Of a DNA stretch of 64,000 nucleotides, positions 46,851-58,878 are shown piece by piece; position 1 is the first letter of the stretch, and each line of letters opens with the position of its first letter. A program made the translations under genes and the position numbers. Source of the DNA: Ehretia macrophylla (lineage: Eukaryota; Streptophyta; Magnoliopsida; Boraginales; Ehretiaceae). Where the stretch lies: the NCBI GenBank assembly GCA_037974665.1, contig CM075770.1, positions 95,104,850 through 95,168,849 of the forward strand. Reading direction: 5' to 3'. The notes under the pieces are model-generated. The model had not been told where the DNA came from. It ran no database searches and saw only the letters and a program-made list of their open reading frames with translations.

Positions 46851-49333
46851 TGTGACGCCTAGGAATTTGCATCATATTCGTAAATAACTGTTACATATTT
46901 CTTTGAGCATTTCAATGTGCATTTCTTTTTCTTGATTATATGCTTTATTGATGGTCACTATTCATAAGAAAATCGACCGTCTAATTTGCTCAAATTAGAA
47001 TTTTTTCTAAATAGTATAACTTATAAAAGGAATTGAAAACTTGGAGTTTTGAGCTTTACAGATCGTGAACATGCGTTAGGAAAATAATTCGTGCATCGGT
47101 TGAATAGTAAAACATTAGTATAACATTAGTTGTAACTAGTTAACATTTAATTGAAGTTTTTAACTAAGTTTGACTAAGATATACTAGTAATTGACTTAAT
47201 ATAACATAACATACATATAATATATATACACAACATTACATATACATGCATAATACTTATAAAATAAAGCAAAAAATACCCAAAAAGTCCCCCTACCCGT
47301 CGGCCATAGGGAGAAAAAGGAAGGAGAAAAACTCTTCAATCTTTGCATGTTGGCTTCCTAGCTTGTGATTAGAAGGATTTTGAAGCACTTAGGAGCATCT
47401 ACAACTAGCCTAAACCTTGTGCAAGTGAGGGAGTTTGCATTTAATTCATTTTAAAATTTGTGTTAACTTTTGAGATTTTGTGATTTGTTGTTTATAGTTA
47501 TTGAAGTGCTTAAATAATGTATTATACATGCTTTACATGCTATACAGACCATGCTTGCTTAGGTTAATGGCTATTTCTATGGTTGAATACTTGAGATCAT
47601 GAAAAAAATGATGAATAGTGCTTGATTTTAGGGTTTTGCTATAACTTGTTATTTAGATTGATTTCATGCTTCCAATAGGTGCTAGAGGTGTTGGTAAACA
47701 TAGAATTAACATTGTTTAGACCTTAAATGCTTGGAATTGGATTAAGATGTGAATTTAGCCAAAATTTAAAAGGGGATTTTTCGTAAAATGTAATCCGGGC
47801 GCAATTGAACTTTAGATTAGGTATCCACGGGGCATAGAAGCACTCTTTGTTCTTTCGTTGTATTGGTTTGAGGGGCTGTTAGGGTAGTTGTAGTTAAAAA
47901 CTACTCGGGGCCTTCCTGAGCTTTTGTCTCCAAAGCGGATTTTCAGGGCTTAGATAGATATCTTTTTTGTATTCTTAGGGATGTGGTATGGTTGGTTTAT
48001 AGAATTAAAACCTTGAATTGCATATGAAAGTAAAATTTACTAGTTGTTAAAGGGGAAAATGTGAGATTTGGTTGCTTTAGTGCTTGTATAAGCTTGTAGT
48101 TGCTTGTTATGTATCTAAATGCATGTCTAAGGTATCTTGAAGTTATTTGTAAAGTTTTGTGGAAAATATATTATTTGCCTCTTTGTGTTATACGATTAAT
48201 TCATGTGTAAAAGTTAATATTATGATTAAATATGAGGGCGACCTACTTTGTCGTCCCTCATATTTGATAATCTTGGTTCTCATGATCATGACTCGGGTTG
48301 CGCAACCTTCTCAAACTTGGTAGTGTCGAGAAACTCCGTGCAACATCGGGCTGTCGGTCTCCCTCGACTAGCATGGTGCATATTCCCTTTCTCGCTAAGT
48401 ATATTCCACTACCCCAGAGGCGTGGTTCACCTCGTTAGGGCATATAGACCTACCTCAGGAGAAATGGGTCGTAGGATCGGGGTATATCTAGAGTACCCCA
48501 TTTGGAGGAATAAGAGGTTTGCCGGTACTTGCTTGAAGATCATGGCTTGTGGTTCGAGATTGAAGACAAGAAGATGAACCGTATCCTTTTTATATGTGTT
48601 TAAATACTTGTTCAATTAGTTTGTTATATTGTGTTGCTTATGTTATTATCTTGTTGCATTGCACGAAACCCATTTGCGAAAACACCCCGATTTACTGTAT
48701 CTTCTCCTCCCTCGCTGGGAAACTTTGTTGCTCATTCATCTTTTAACATGTTTTAGGAGAGGCTGAGGTGAATCCCCAGCTGATAGTTGTAGGAGAAGAT
48801 GAAGAAGTACAAGTTGATCAGCTTCCGTGATTACTTGTGTGCTGAGGTTGGATGTTATGTGTAGACTATGTTAAGATGTTATTTGTTGTTCATTTTGAGA
48901 CCCTTGTGGACTATGTATGTATTGGTGGTAGATTTGGTAGCTATAACAAAGTTGTAATAACTGATAGTAAACCTTACTACTTTTGAATGCATGCTTGTGT
49001 GCTAACTAGGTTGAATGTTGAACTTAGTCCATAAGTATAACTTGTAATTATAATTAGAGTGGTAAGACAAGTAAGTTATGTTTTAAAGTTGCTATGACAT
49101 GTTTTGCGTGCTTGTATGTTATACTCTTGTTAGGTTCTAAGGCTCGGATGACCTTGATGAGTTTGTTGGTTTATTGACATTAAAGGATGGGTTTATATGA
49201 GAAGTTTGGTTGTAGATTGAGGCTGAATGTGATTATTTGCAGGTACCAGTTGGTCTACGGTACAGAGGAGACTCTATCCGTGTATCAGGTCTAGACTTGA
49301 CCTATAGCGTGGGATTGGGTTCGGGGCGTTACA
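46851..49333 (+). mobile_element. Solo LTR, Ty3/Gypsy-type, 2.48 kb
   Basis: Begins TGTGACGCCTAGG and ends TCGGGGCGTTACA, inverted-repeat-like termini. It is flanked by 5-mers ctctt (46846-46850) and ctgtt (49334-49338), a TSD with one mismatch. Internal landmarks ACCTACTTTG (about 48241) and CCCTCGCTG (48709) sit at similar offsets in the LTR at 56378-58873, so the two are one family. No primer-binding site, polypurine tract or coding region adjoins it. This is the product expected from recombination between two LTRs. It is nested in a minus-strand LTR. Confidence 0.78.
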
Positions 49334-49634
49334 CTGTTTGCCTTTTGTTTTATTTTGTTTTAACTTGTTTAGTTTATTTTAGTGGTTGGTAGTTAAGTCA
49401 AGCTAAGTCAAAGCTATGAAGATGGTTCTAAATGCCAAGTGTTAGATTTCTTGCTCATTAAATATAATCTATTCACTAAATAGCTTCTAGAATGCATTTA
49501 ATCATCTACTTACGATCACATAAGAAATGCACTTAACGATTCAATTAGTGAAACAAGTCAATTAAATGCAAATTGAATAAATGCAAATAATAAAAATAAT
49601 AACATAATTTTATTTTTCGGGTCCGGGCTTCACA

Positions 49635-50140
49635 AAAACAAAACCAAATAAACTACCATGGTCAAACTTTGGCCATAATGGGCTGCCACTCCCCCTTCGG
49701 CTCCCAGGAATGGGTGATTGAGGGGGTAGGGCGACCAAATCTCTTTTTATTTTTTATTTTTGTTTCTTTCTTGCAAACTAAGAAAAAATAAAATACTATA
49801 CTAGTTTAATTCAATTAAATTTGGTTTTACCTTTTTCCTAATTCAATCTTATCTAATTAAAATATCTAAATGTTCATATTTTCATGAAAAACGAAAAACA
49901 TACATCTAACTTCTATTAGATTGAATCAAACATGTAAAAGCATGTAATCTGTCATCAATTATAGCTAAATCTTGTTTGCTCAAGAATTATCTTTGTTCCA
50001 TAATATGAACATGCACAAAATTTCATATAAAACAAAAAATTCCAGCAAACAATTAATCTAAAAACTTATACCAAAAAGTATTTTACTACACAATTTATAC
50101 ATGCATAAATTGCAAAGTTCATCTTTGAATGTGGTGTGAC
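49635..50140 (-). other. Leader-like sequence of a minus-strand Copia element
   Basis: Non-coding sequence between the antisense primer-binding site (50141) and the Gypsy-type LTR end. It contains a GC-rich patch (about 49680-49735). The rest of this Copia element is not present to the left in recognisable form. Confidence 0.4.
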
Positions 50141-50150
50141 TCTGATACCA
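50141..50150 (-). other. Antisense primer-binding site
   Basis: TCTGATACCA (TGGTATCAGA on the minus strand), one base outside the LTR. Confidence 0.7.
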
Positions 50151-50151
50151 T

Positions 50152-52045
50152 TGAAGGTGCATGCTACCTAGATATAGTTATGGTTTTTAAAATTTTTATA
50201 ATGCAGTAAAAATGTAATAGATCTTTATCTTGGATTAAACCACATAATTCTAAGAAAAACTTTCGCATAAACGAAACTAGCATATGAATTCTAATTGTGT
50301 AAAGAGCAAATTCAACCGCTAGAAGAATTTGTCACCTGGATTCGTTAACTTAGAAACTTAATAAAAAAAAACCATATTCAATCTTGATCTTGATGGAGGA
50401 AGATCTACAAGCTTTGGGGATGAAGAAAACCTCTTGATCTTCTTCTCTATGACATTCTTCCTTCTTGAAGATGCTATGAAGATTTGTGGGAATCTTCTTC
50501 TAGATTTTCCTAGCATCAACGTGTATGAGGGGGAGAGTTCTCTCTCTTTCTTCTCTCAATCTCATGTGTAAATTGATGTGTGTGGGAAAGGTGGATATGA
50601 GCTCTATTTATAGATATAAAAAAACTAGAGTAGCTGATCCTAATTGAAATAAGAATTAGTTGTTTCAGAATTCAAGTAGGAGTCTCTTGAAACACTCATA
50701 TGCATCTTGAACTACAAGTAGTCTACCACATATCAACTACACACTCCAATACACATCTAATACCACCACATAAGCGTCCTATGCGTCCCAAGTGGCTCCA
50801 CACATGTAACTTGCCCCTTCTTGCAGTATTTGGCTAAATTAATTATTCTAAATTTCCAAATTGAGCTCAACAATTCCAAATAGGAAATTTTCATACAAAA
50901 TAGGAAGTACTTTCTTAGGATTCCTAGTTGCACTTGGACACTAAATTTAGCAACTCTCTAAATGCATAAACAATGGCTAAAAAACATTAACCACATCTTC
51001 ACGAAAGTAGGCTAGAAGAAAGACTAAAAGACAAAAACATCTCAGGTACCGAAAAGACAAAAATGCCCCTGCTAACCCCATAACACATTTAGACTTTTCA
51101 ACCTTGACTTATTCCACTAAAAATTTATGACTGCACTTCAAGATGAATACTACTGTTCATAGAAACTCGGTGTAGTACGTACAACCTTTGTCTTGGACCT
51201 ACTAAGTAAAATGACCAAAGTATCCCTCCATGTAACAGTGACAATCAAGAAAGACTTTACTGTACTCTCTCTTCCTTGAGACGCCTAAATCCTTTAAGTA
51301 ACCATCCTCCGGATACGGAACACTTGATCTAGGGAGCAACCCTTAAGGAAGATATAAGATATATCAATAGGGTATAGCACTGAGCACGAATTTAGATGAT
51401 CTACCAGATAATCACAAGGGCTTAATTACTCTGTCACTCGATGGTATGGATTTCGTATTGCATACGAATGTTCCACCTAGTCACACCCATATGCCCAACA
51501 AACAAAGCTATTGACCCACAGTTGAGGTCTCACCTATAGTGCATCAAAGCACATGAATCTGATTTCGTTAGTTCATCCATATATGCTCAAGTTTAAGAGT
51601 ATTGAGCACTTAGTAGTATAAGGCATATTTGATCTCAATCTTTAATAGTACCTATTAAGAGATCATACCTAAGTGGTCCGTTCAATGTGTGACACACACA
51701 CACATTAGTAAGGCTTAGTCTAAAAACATATCAATGACCAAGGCATGTCACCTTTCAAAGAAGACTATATCACTATAATCTAGACCATGATGAAGTGCCC
51801 AACTCCATCATTCAGTTATGAATTAAATCTAGAACCAAATGTCCATGACATAGACCTTTTGTGCTCGGTCACCCTGTACTTAAGTTATTCACTATGGATC
51901 AAAGACTTCTATACAAGCAAATACACATAAATAAGACAGAGAGAATATGAATGAATGTTTTCGGTAATACTAACAATCACAATATGTATCCAACGTAACT
52001 GAAATGTCACGTGCCAATGAGTTTTTGGGCATACTAATCCCAACA
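50152..52045 (-). mobile_element. Copia-type 5' LTR (minus strand), about 1.9 kb
   Basis: On the minus strand it starts TGTTGGGATTAGTATGCCC (52045 downward), a start widely seen in plant Copia LTRs, and ends GCATGCACCTTCA at 50152. A primer-binding site is attached, so it is a 5' LTR rather than a solo LTR. The partner 3' LTR is not in the window. There is no coding sequence. Confidence 0.75.
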
Positions 52046-53026
52046 ATCTATTGTTATTAATTTAATATGAATATACCTATCTATAAGTATCTGCAAATAT
52101 TATGCAATATGATGTAATTTACTTTACGAACATAATTGAGAAAAATACAAGTCTTTGACTTGTGAAATTGTATTCAAATTTTAAGTACTTTCTGTAATTT
52201 TTATAATAGTTTTGTCACACTTCTTCATAATTGATTACCTTTGCTCAAAATTAGGAACACACATCATCTTCCAAACACCTCATGAATTTGGAAGATTTAA
52301 ATTCCAAAAATACTATTTGACACTTATGAATTACAATTAACTATTTATTTGAAGTAAAAATCTATAAATAAAGTATTGTGACATCATAACTTACACAATG
52401 TTCAGAAGCACTTTGATATGGAATTCATTTTAAAATAAAATGAATTCGATTAATATATTTGTAATTGAATTCTCTTGTTGGGAACTATAAATACAAATTT
52501 TGTTTGCACACATGTGAAATTGAAATTATTAGTTATATCCTTCCTTTATTCTAGTAACATTACATTGGTAATATAAGGCTATTCTCTCCTTCAATTAATT
52601 ATCATGAATACCAAACAGAAGTTAGTGAATGGCACATAAGGCAAATTTTAAAACTAATCTCTATTATTTACTCAAATTTTCATCTAAGTCCATATTGTTC
52701 ACTGTTAGCCAATTTACTCATTGTTTTAAAAAATTTGTCAATTTTGTTCCGACCGCTAAAATATGAGTTAGTTCTAACAGAAAAGTGATCACGTGACTAT
52801 TTTAGGGGCAAATTTGGAATAATAACTAATGTTTAATTTAATCTTTATTGTTTTACATAAAATTCGATATAGTCCTCAATGTTTGACAAATAAATCAACA
52901 TAATCTCCAACGTTTTGCTTATATATCATATTCATCTTTATTGTTTTACAAAATATTCAAATGAGTAACTATTGAAAAAATATGCACACACACATTTTGT
53001 GTATGTATGGACATGTAGGTATATAA

Positions 53027-53215
53027 ATATGTGTGTGTATATATATATGTGTGTGTATGTGTGTGTATATGTATGTATATATATGTGTACTGTGTGCTTT
53101 TATGTGTTAGGGGCTTCACTTTGTCTATGAGTATGTGTGTTCTTATCTATGTGTACATGTGTATGTGTGTTTGTGTCTGTGTGTGCATATGTGTGGCTGT
53201 GTGTGTTTTTTTTGT
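53027..53215. repeat. Imperfect (TG)n/(TATG)n tract
   Basis: About 190 bp of interrupted TG and TA repeats. The Cys/Val/Tyr-rich reading frame over it is an artefact of composition. Confidence 0.85.
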
Positions 53216-54286
53216 AACAAAGACTAATTTGAATGTTTTGTGAAACTACCTGGATAAATATAACATATATTCTAAGGTAAGGATAAAATTAACAACTTCT
53301 TTGTATTAATAAGGGCTAAATTTGCTAACAACAACAATTGAGTTTAATGAAGTGGATACTTTGGATAATTTTAAATAAGTGGATACTTTGGATGTGGAGC
53401 TAGAAATTAATTACCGGCTTCTTAAACTCAAGCATTTACTTTTCTATTTAGAGACTAGCACCTTGGGGCTAACGTAGGATCTGCTCAATGACCTACTATC
53501 ATCAAGATTGATATCATTAATAAGAAAACTTTTAGGCTTGTAGGGACTAAGTTGAAATTGAAGTAAATAGTAGAGACCATTTATGAAATTTGCCCTAAGG
53601 ACAATTTAGACAAATATGCTTACTACTACAATTAACATAATCTTTAACTTTGGAATGAAATTGACGATTTTCTAGAAATAATGTGGACATTATTGGCTAA
53701 GTTTAAACAATAGAGGCTAAGGTTCTATTTGGCATAACTTTGTTTTTTAGCTTTTGAGTTGTAAATTTTTTAGTGACTTTGGTTAGAAGTGTTGATGAAC
53801 ATAAGTCGTGGACTGTTTAGAGTATGTTGGGCAATGTTGGATTTTTAAAAAAATTGGAGGCAATGTTAGGCCTCCAAATATATGAGGGGCTATAGTTGGA
53901 AAAAAGAAAAAGAAAACAACAAATAAATTCCCGCATTATGTAAAAATAATTTCGCCAAAACCTTTTTTCAAAAGCTTTAATTTGGAGCTTATTATCCTTT
54001 AGTACCTAAAAACTATTTAGAAAATAGGCCAAACAAGTTAGTTTCAATATTTAAACTTATAAGAGTATATTTATGTGTCTAAAATCTAGGCCAAACAAGC
54101 TTTAAGTTGAAAATCGAGAGAAATAATAAGGACTATTTGTGAAATTTGCCCATGTCGCATACCAAAACTTAATGAACTTGTTATTTTTGTCTCATTCTTT
54201 CATGACAACAACCTTGGACTTCTAGTTTGAAGACGGAGAAGAAGTTTGGATTGAGAAATAAAGAAAAGAAATTTGTTGGTGAAGAA

Positions 54287-54315
54287 GCTCACAAGAAGAA
54301 GAAGAAGAAGAAGAG
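54287..54315 (+). repeat. (GAA)n microsatellite
   Basis: About eight AAG/GAA units. Confidence 0.85.
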
Positions 54316-56377
54316 GCGGTAATTATAAGGGAATGAGAGCAAGAGAGGAGCATCATGGCAAGAGGGTAAGAACAATGACAGTGAAACAGAAAGAAAACCT
54401 AAAGGGCAATTTTGTCCTCAAAAGATAAACAACCAAATTGGGGGACTTTGGTTTGCAAATTCTACTTCTTCAGTAAAGATTTAGGTAAAGCTTCAGAAAA
54501 TCCACAATGTACAAATCTTAGATTTTCATTTTCTAAACATGTGTTCCGAAATGCAAGAAATTGAATTTGAAAATGAATTCTGTAAAATTTCATTGAATTC
54601 ATTAGTTCCAAATAGAATGTTATATTTTGTTACTTGAATATCACATAATTAAAGTATATCCCTCATTTGGTAAATCATTTTTCAAGAAACTCCAAAGTGA
54701 GATAAACGTTGCTTATATGTACAAGTAAATAGCTCTACTTTGGTTTATTAAGGAAAAGAAAAAGATATTACTAAATCCTAAGTATATAGGATGCCACTTC
54801 ATTGTTAAGAGAACTTACATAATAAGAAACTTTCTCAAGCATCAAGCCATCAAAAATGATTTTCTTTGCGAGCCAAAACTTGTTTATAATTTCCAAATGT
54901 TTCTTCATCTAGATAATATATATATATATATTTTTCAGATTTCGGATTTGGAATTTGTATACCCATTAAACTCACTTTCAGTTAGTGTTTCTAAGATCCA
55001 GTTAGACTCATTTTCGGACTTGAATTGGGATAGCTTTGTATCTAATTGGGCTGAGATTCAGATATTGGCAGATCCAGCTTGAATCTATGTATTACGTACA
55101 ACCCTACATAACAACATATGTTTCCTTAACTCAACTCCTTGTCCGTTGACAAATGCTATACAATGTAGGCTATAGCCCGAGTTCTTACAAAGGCTCATAT
55201 CTGATCAGCCTAAACTTGGAAGACCAAAGACTTGCAGGTTTGGTGTTTAGATTCAACTCAATGAATAAATTGGGCACATCTCGACAAAAAATAAATAAAT
55301 AAATTGAGCATGCCAATACCGAGAGCCCAACCCAAAACCGTCAGTCTTCAGGTTCTTTGGACTACTCCCATGACATCTATCAAACACTTGTCAGGTATAG
55401 AAATCTGAAGTTCGTTCACTAGTGTTAATTAAGCTCAAAATTTTCTGATGCGACAACTACAGCCATTTAAATACCATATTTAGTAACAATTTGTTGAGCA
55501 AAATGTCCTATAGGCAATTTAGGTTGTTATATTATCTTCCATGTCTCCCACAACAAATGTCATTTATTTATTTGAATATTGTGAAAGATCGTATTCCAAG
55601 CAAAATAACGGTTCCACAATTATTCTTTTTATGCCTAGAGCAATCATCATTTATGAGTCTCTTCTCATTAATTTCATTTTTTGCCACTATCAACCCTAAC
55701 AACGACGAAATATACCAATGTGGTATACGTAACATTCTTGTTGAATGTCGTCCAATGATATTATTCCAGATACAAACTTTTCCAATCTATGTCCTCATGC
55801 GTATAGTATTCAATGTACCGCTTGTTGATTGCTGGTAAACTACTTGTTTCTGAATTTAGTAAATAGTGTCCCTAATTTTTTTCATGAATACACAATTGTA
55901 TTGCGAGACAATCCAAAATCAAGAGACATTCAATACTGACCTCTAACTCATTTCATAGTTCCCAAACATTTGTTAGTGTTAGCCTGAATGCCTTAATTCT
56001 ATGTTTTGATAATAACTAAATCTTGATTATGAAATTGATCTATTGACAAATCATATCTTGTAATGAGTTCATTGTTTGAGAATTAGTCAAAGCTTGAAGG
56101 ATATTAAGCGTGTTAAGTAAGCTCATGAGGAGTGGAGTGATAATCAAGCTCATGGAAAGTGATGATCAAACAAAAAACATCATCTAACTAGAAGATCAAA
56201 GCACTTTAATGGTCAAAATCTATGAAGAATTAAGATGTGAACATCCTAACTAAAATCTTGTCCTAAAAAACGAAGATTGAAGAGATGATCAAATTACTTT
56301 ATGTATATCAATGTTATACAATCTCAAGAATACCAAATAAGTTCAAGATTTTGATCTAGCTCAAATTCTATGGTGGT

Positions 56378-56803
56378 TGTGAAATCCCAAAATTCCATTT
56401 ATGTGAAATTACATGTTTTGTCTTGTTTATATGTTATTTGAATTAAAATATGTTAATTATATGATTATTACCTCTATTACATGATATGTGAGCATTCATG
56501 AAATTTTTATAAAAATCTGCATTGAAAATTTTATTGTTGAGTTTTGTGAATAGTATTTTGAGACACGTCCGCTAGAATTTTGAAACTAGTATTCTAAACA
56601 TTTTAAAACCAAGTCCTCTGTTATTAATAGACCCGTGCTTGATAAAAACTGATTCTGAAACGAATTAGAAATTTAAATGGATTTACCATCTTCTTTTGCA
56701 AAAATAAGCATTTTATTTTGATTGTATGTATATATATGCTGACATGTGCCTACATATAATGTTGTCCCCAAAAATAGTCTACAAAAAAATAGTATTTAAG
56801 TTA

Positions 56804-56880
<77 letters not shown>

Positions 56881-58873
56881 CAAAATAGACTAAAACTAGC
56901 TAAAATACTAAGTGTTGACAACTTTGACTTAAATTATTTTGTTGACTTAGCATTTTATATACATTATACATACATATTACATGAAAACAAAGCATAAAAC
57001 ATACTCAAAACTCACACACAAGGCCGAGAGGCTCCAAGGAAGAAAAGAAAATTATTTTGCTAGGTTTTCAAAGCAAATTTCTTATAAATTTTGCAATTCA
57101 AGGCCAAATAACTTCATTCAAAGATTGAATTTTCTTGTTGGACATCCATTCTACACATTTCTAACATTGCCTGGCATCAAAGGTGAGGAAAAAATATAAT
57201 TCATTATTTGAAAGTTGAGTTGAGTTTTTGGTTGATGCATTGGTAGTTGTTATTTTGTTAAATTGATGTTAGATTATTGCTTAGAAGATGACAAGGACCA
57301 ATTATATGCATTTATAGCCATTTTGAACGGTAGTAGCTTGTATTTTTATTTTTTGGGTATTTAAATTGATTATTTGGCTTAAACTTAGATAATTGTTGTT
57401 GTAGTAGTTGAAATTGAATGGTAGTTGCTTCTATAGGCTTGTTAATTATTGTGTAATAATGTTGTAATGCCAAATTTTCAATTTGAAGGTCATAGCAAAA
57501 GGTTGAAAAATTCAGCCAAGGTGCATTGCCAAAGTTAGGCTCGTTGGGCTTATTTTGAGTGGCGTTTGGTTGGTTTTTGATGAGGTTAATGTAGTTGCAT
57601 GTGTAGTTGAATGGTAGGAAAAGTTTCGGGGGTTGTTTGATTAGTAGATTGTAAGTTATGAATTTTAGAAGTTTGTGTAGTCTTTCTTTGAAATGTTAAA
57701 ATGTTGTCTTTAGTTGTTTTGGTTGTGTTTGTGTAGTTTGCTCTTGGGTTGTTGTTGAGTAGGTTCAGGTTTGAATGCATGTGGTAATGTATGTTAAGTT
57801 GGGTAGCCTAGTTTGTCATCTAACTTGGTTGTCTTAATTGTTTGATTAATTGTTGAGTTGTTGTAGTGTTGTCGAAAGTGTTGATGATTGTTGAAGTGCC
57901 GGGAGACAACCTACTTTGTTGGTCTCTCGGAATGTTAAATGTTAAGTGTTGTCTAATGAATTCCATGATAGTATTGTGTCACATCGGCCGGTATCGGGCT
58001 TGCCTGGTTACCGGCACAGCTATCATGTGTTACCCCTATCTCGTGTGGTCGGAGAGTGCCATGGAGTGTGTGGGCTAGTTGAGGTACTTCCGGAATGTAT
58101 CAGTGGGCGTTATAAGAAGTTAGTTGAGATCGTGATGGCGTATGGAGCTACACCAACTAGTGTATCATTTTTAAAGTGAATGGTTATTTGTGTTGTTTAA
58201 GCTGAATTGTTAATGATGGTGAAGTTTATTGAATGTTATTGCTCCTAGAGTGTTTTCCCAAGTGGTAAAGAAAATTGTTTCCAAAACATCTTTCGAACCC
58301 TCGCTGAGCTTTGTGTTGTATAAGCTCACCATTTTTGTTGACTTTCAGGTGTTACCGAGCCAGAGTTAGGGTACGTGCCTCAAGAGACTGGGTACGAGCA
58401 TTACGTGGATGAGTCAAATGTGCAAAGTCTTGTCCTTGATGTTTCACTGGAGTGCTCTTTGTTGTCATGTATTGTAAAACCAGTTGTATCATATTTACTT
58501 TAAAGTTGTACTGTATAAGATGTTATAAAGATAGTGGAAGGTATAACGCTAGTTTAGCTGTCTTACTTTTGGTAATGAATAGGCTGCTAGACTAGTTTTA
58601 TATATGTTATGGATATGTATGATATAGCTTGTGGTATGTTGTTGAAACAGAGGCGTATGACTTGTGGTTGGGATGTTGTGTGGTTGTATAATGAACGAAT
58701 ATGGATGTGTTGTATGTTAATGAATGGTTGTTGGAGTTGTTGAAGTTGTAGTTGGTTGTGTGATATTATAAAGGATTGGTTTAGAGTCTTGTTGTCCATA
58801 TTACAGACGTTATATTGCTAAAATTTTGTTGCGTCCTGACTGATCGTAAGTGGAGTCGAGTTGGGGCGTGACA
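56378..58873 (+). mobile_element. Solo LTR, Ty3/Gypsy-type, 2.50 kb, with perfect TSD
   Basis: Starts TGTGAAATCCCAAAATT and ends GTTGGGGCGTGACA, decayed inverted termini of the TGTCACGCCCC type. It is flanked by perfect 5-bp duplications gtggt (56373-56377, 58874-58878). It shares ordered landmarks with the LTR at 46851 (ACCTACTTTG near 57909; ACCCTCGCTG at 58297). It holds a (TA)37 run at 56805-56878. No primer-binding site, polypurine tract or genes adjoin it, so it is a solo LTR left by LTR-LTR recombination. Confidence 0.88.
56805..56878. repeat. (TA)37 microsatellite inside the solo LTR
   Basis: 74 bp of uninterrupted TA. It accounts for part of the length difference from the related LTR at 46851. 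Confidence 0.92.
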
Positions 58874-58878
58874 GTGGT

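Larger units (their letters stand above)
44412..49634 (-). mobile_element. Ty3/Gypsy-type LTR (minus strand), split by a nested solo LTR
   Basis: The right end is GGGTCCGGGCTTCACA (49634); on the minus strand this is the LTR start TGTGAAGCCCGG. The left end is probably TATAACACCAAAC at 44412, a deaminated form of TGTAACGCC. Internal blocks, including a reversed GGGTCGTAGG... GGAGTACACCC (about 45300-45360), parallel those of the solo LTR at 48470-48500. Without the insert 46851-49333 it is about 2.74 kb. No matching TSD is seen (tattc / aaaac), and there is no primer-binding site at its end, so solo or partial status is open. Confidence 0.5.
52046..56372. other. Spacer without recognised genes
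   Basis: AT-rich. Microsatellites lie at 53027-53215 and 54287-54315. The stretch 53720-54105 begins and ends with words (CTATTTGGCATAAC; GGCCAAACAAGC) that resemble hAT-type MITE ends in inverted orientation, but the repeat is too short to be sure. Frames at 54897-55082 and 55491-55838 resemble nothing I know. Confidence 0.4.

Noticed and set aside
48248..48577. 109-residue open frame
   Set aside because: It lies wholly inside the solo LTR, in its relatively GC-rich middle, with no family resemblance.
53031..53243. Cys/Val/Tyr-rich open frame
   Set aside because: Translation of a TG/TA microsatellite.
53720..54105. hAT-like MITE
   Set aside because: Only short TTTGGC/GCCAAA words at the ends; no clear TIR alignment or 8-bp TSD.
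55491..55838. 115-residue open frame with Pro/Leu-rich text
   Set aside because: No similarity recognised, no splice or promoter context; probably chance in AT-rich DNA.
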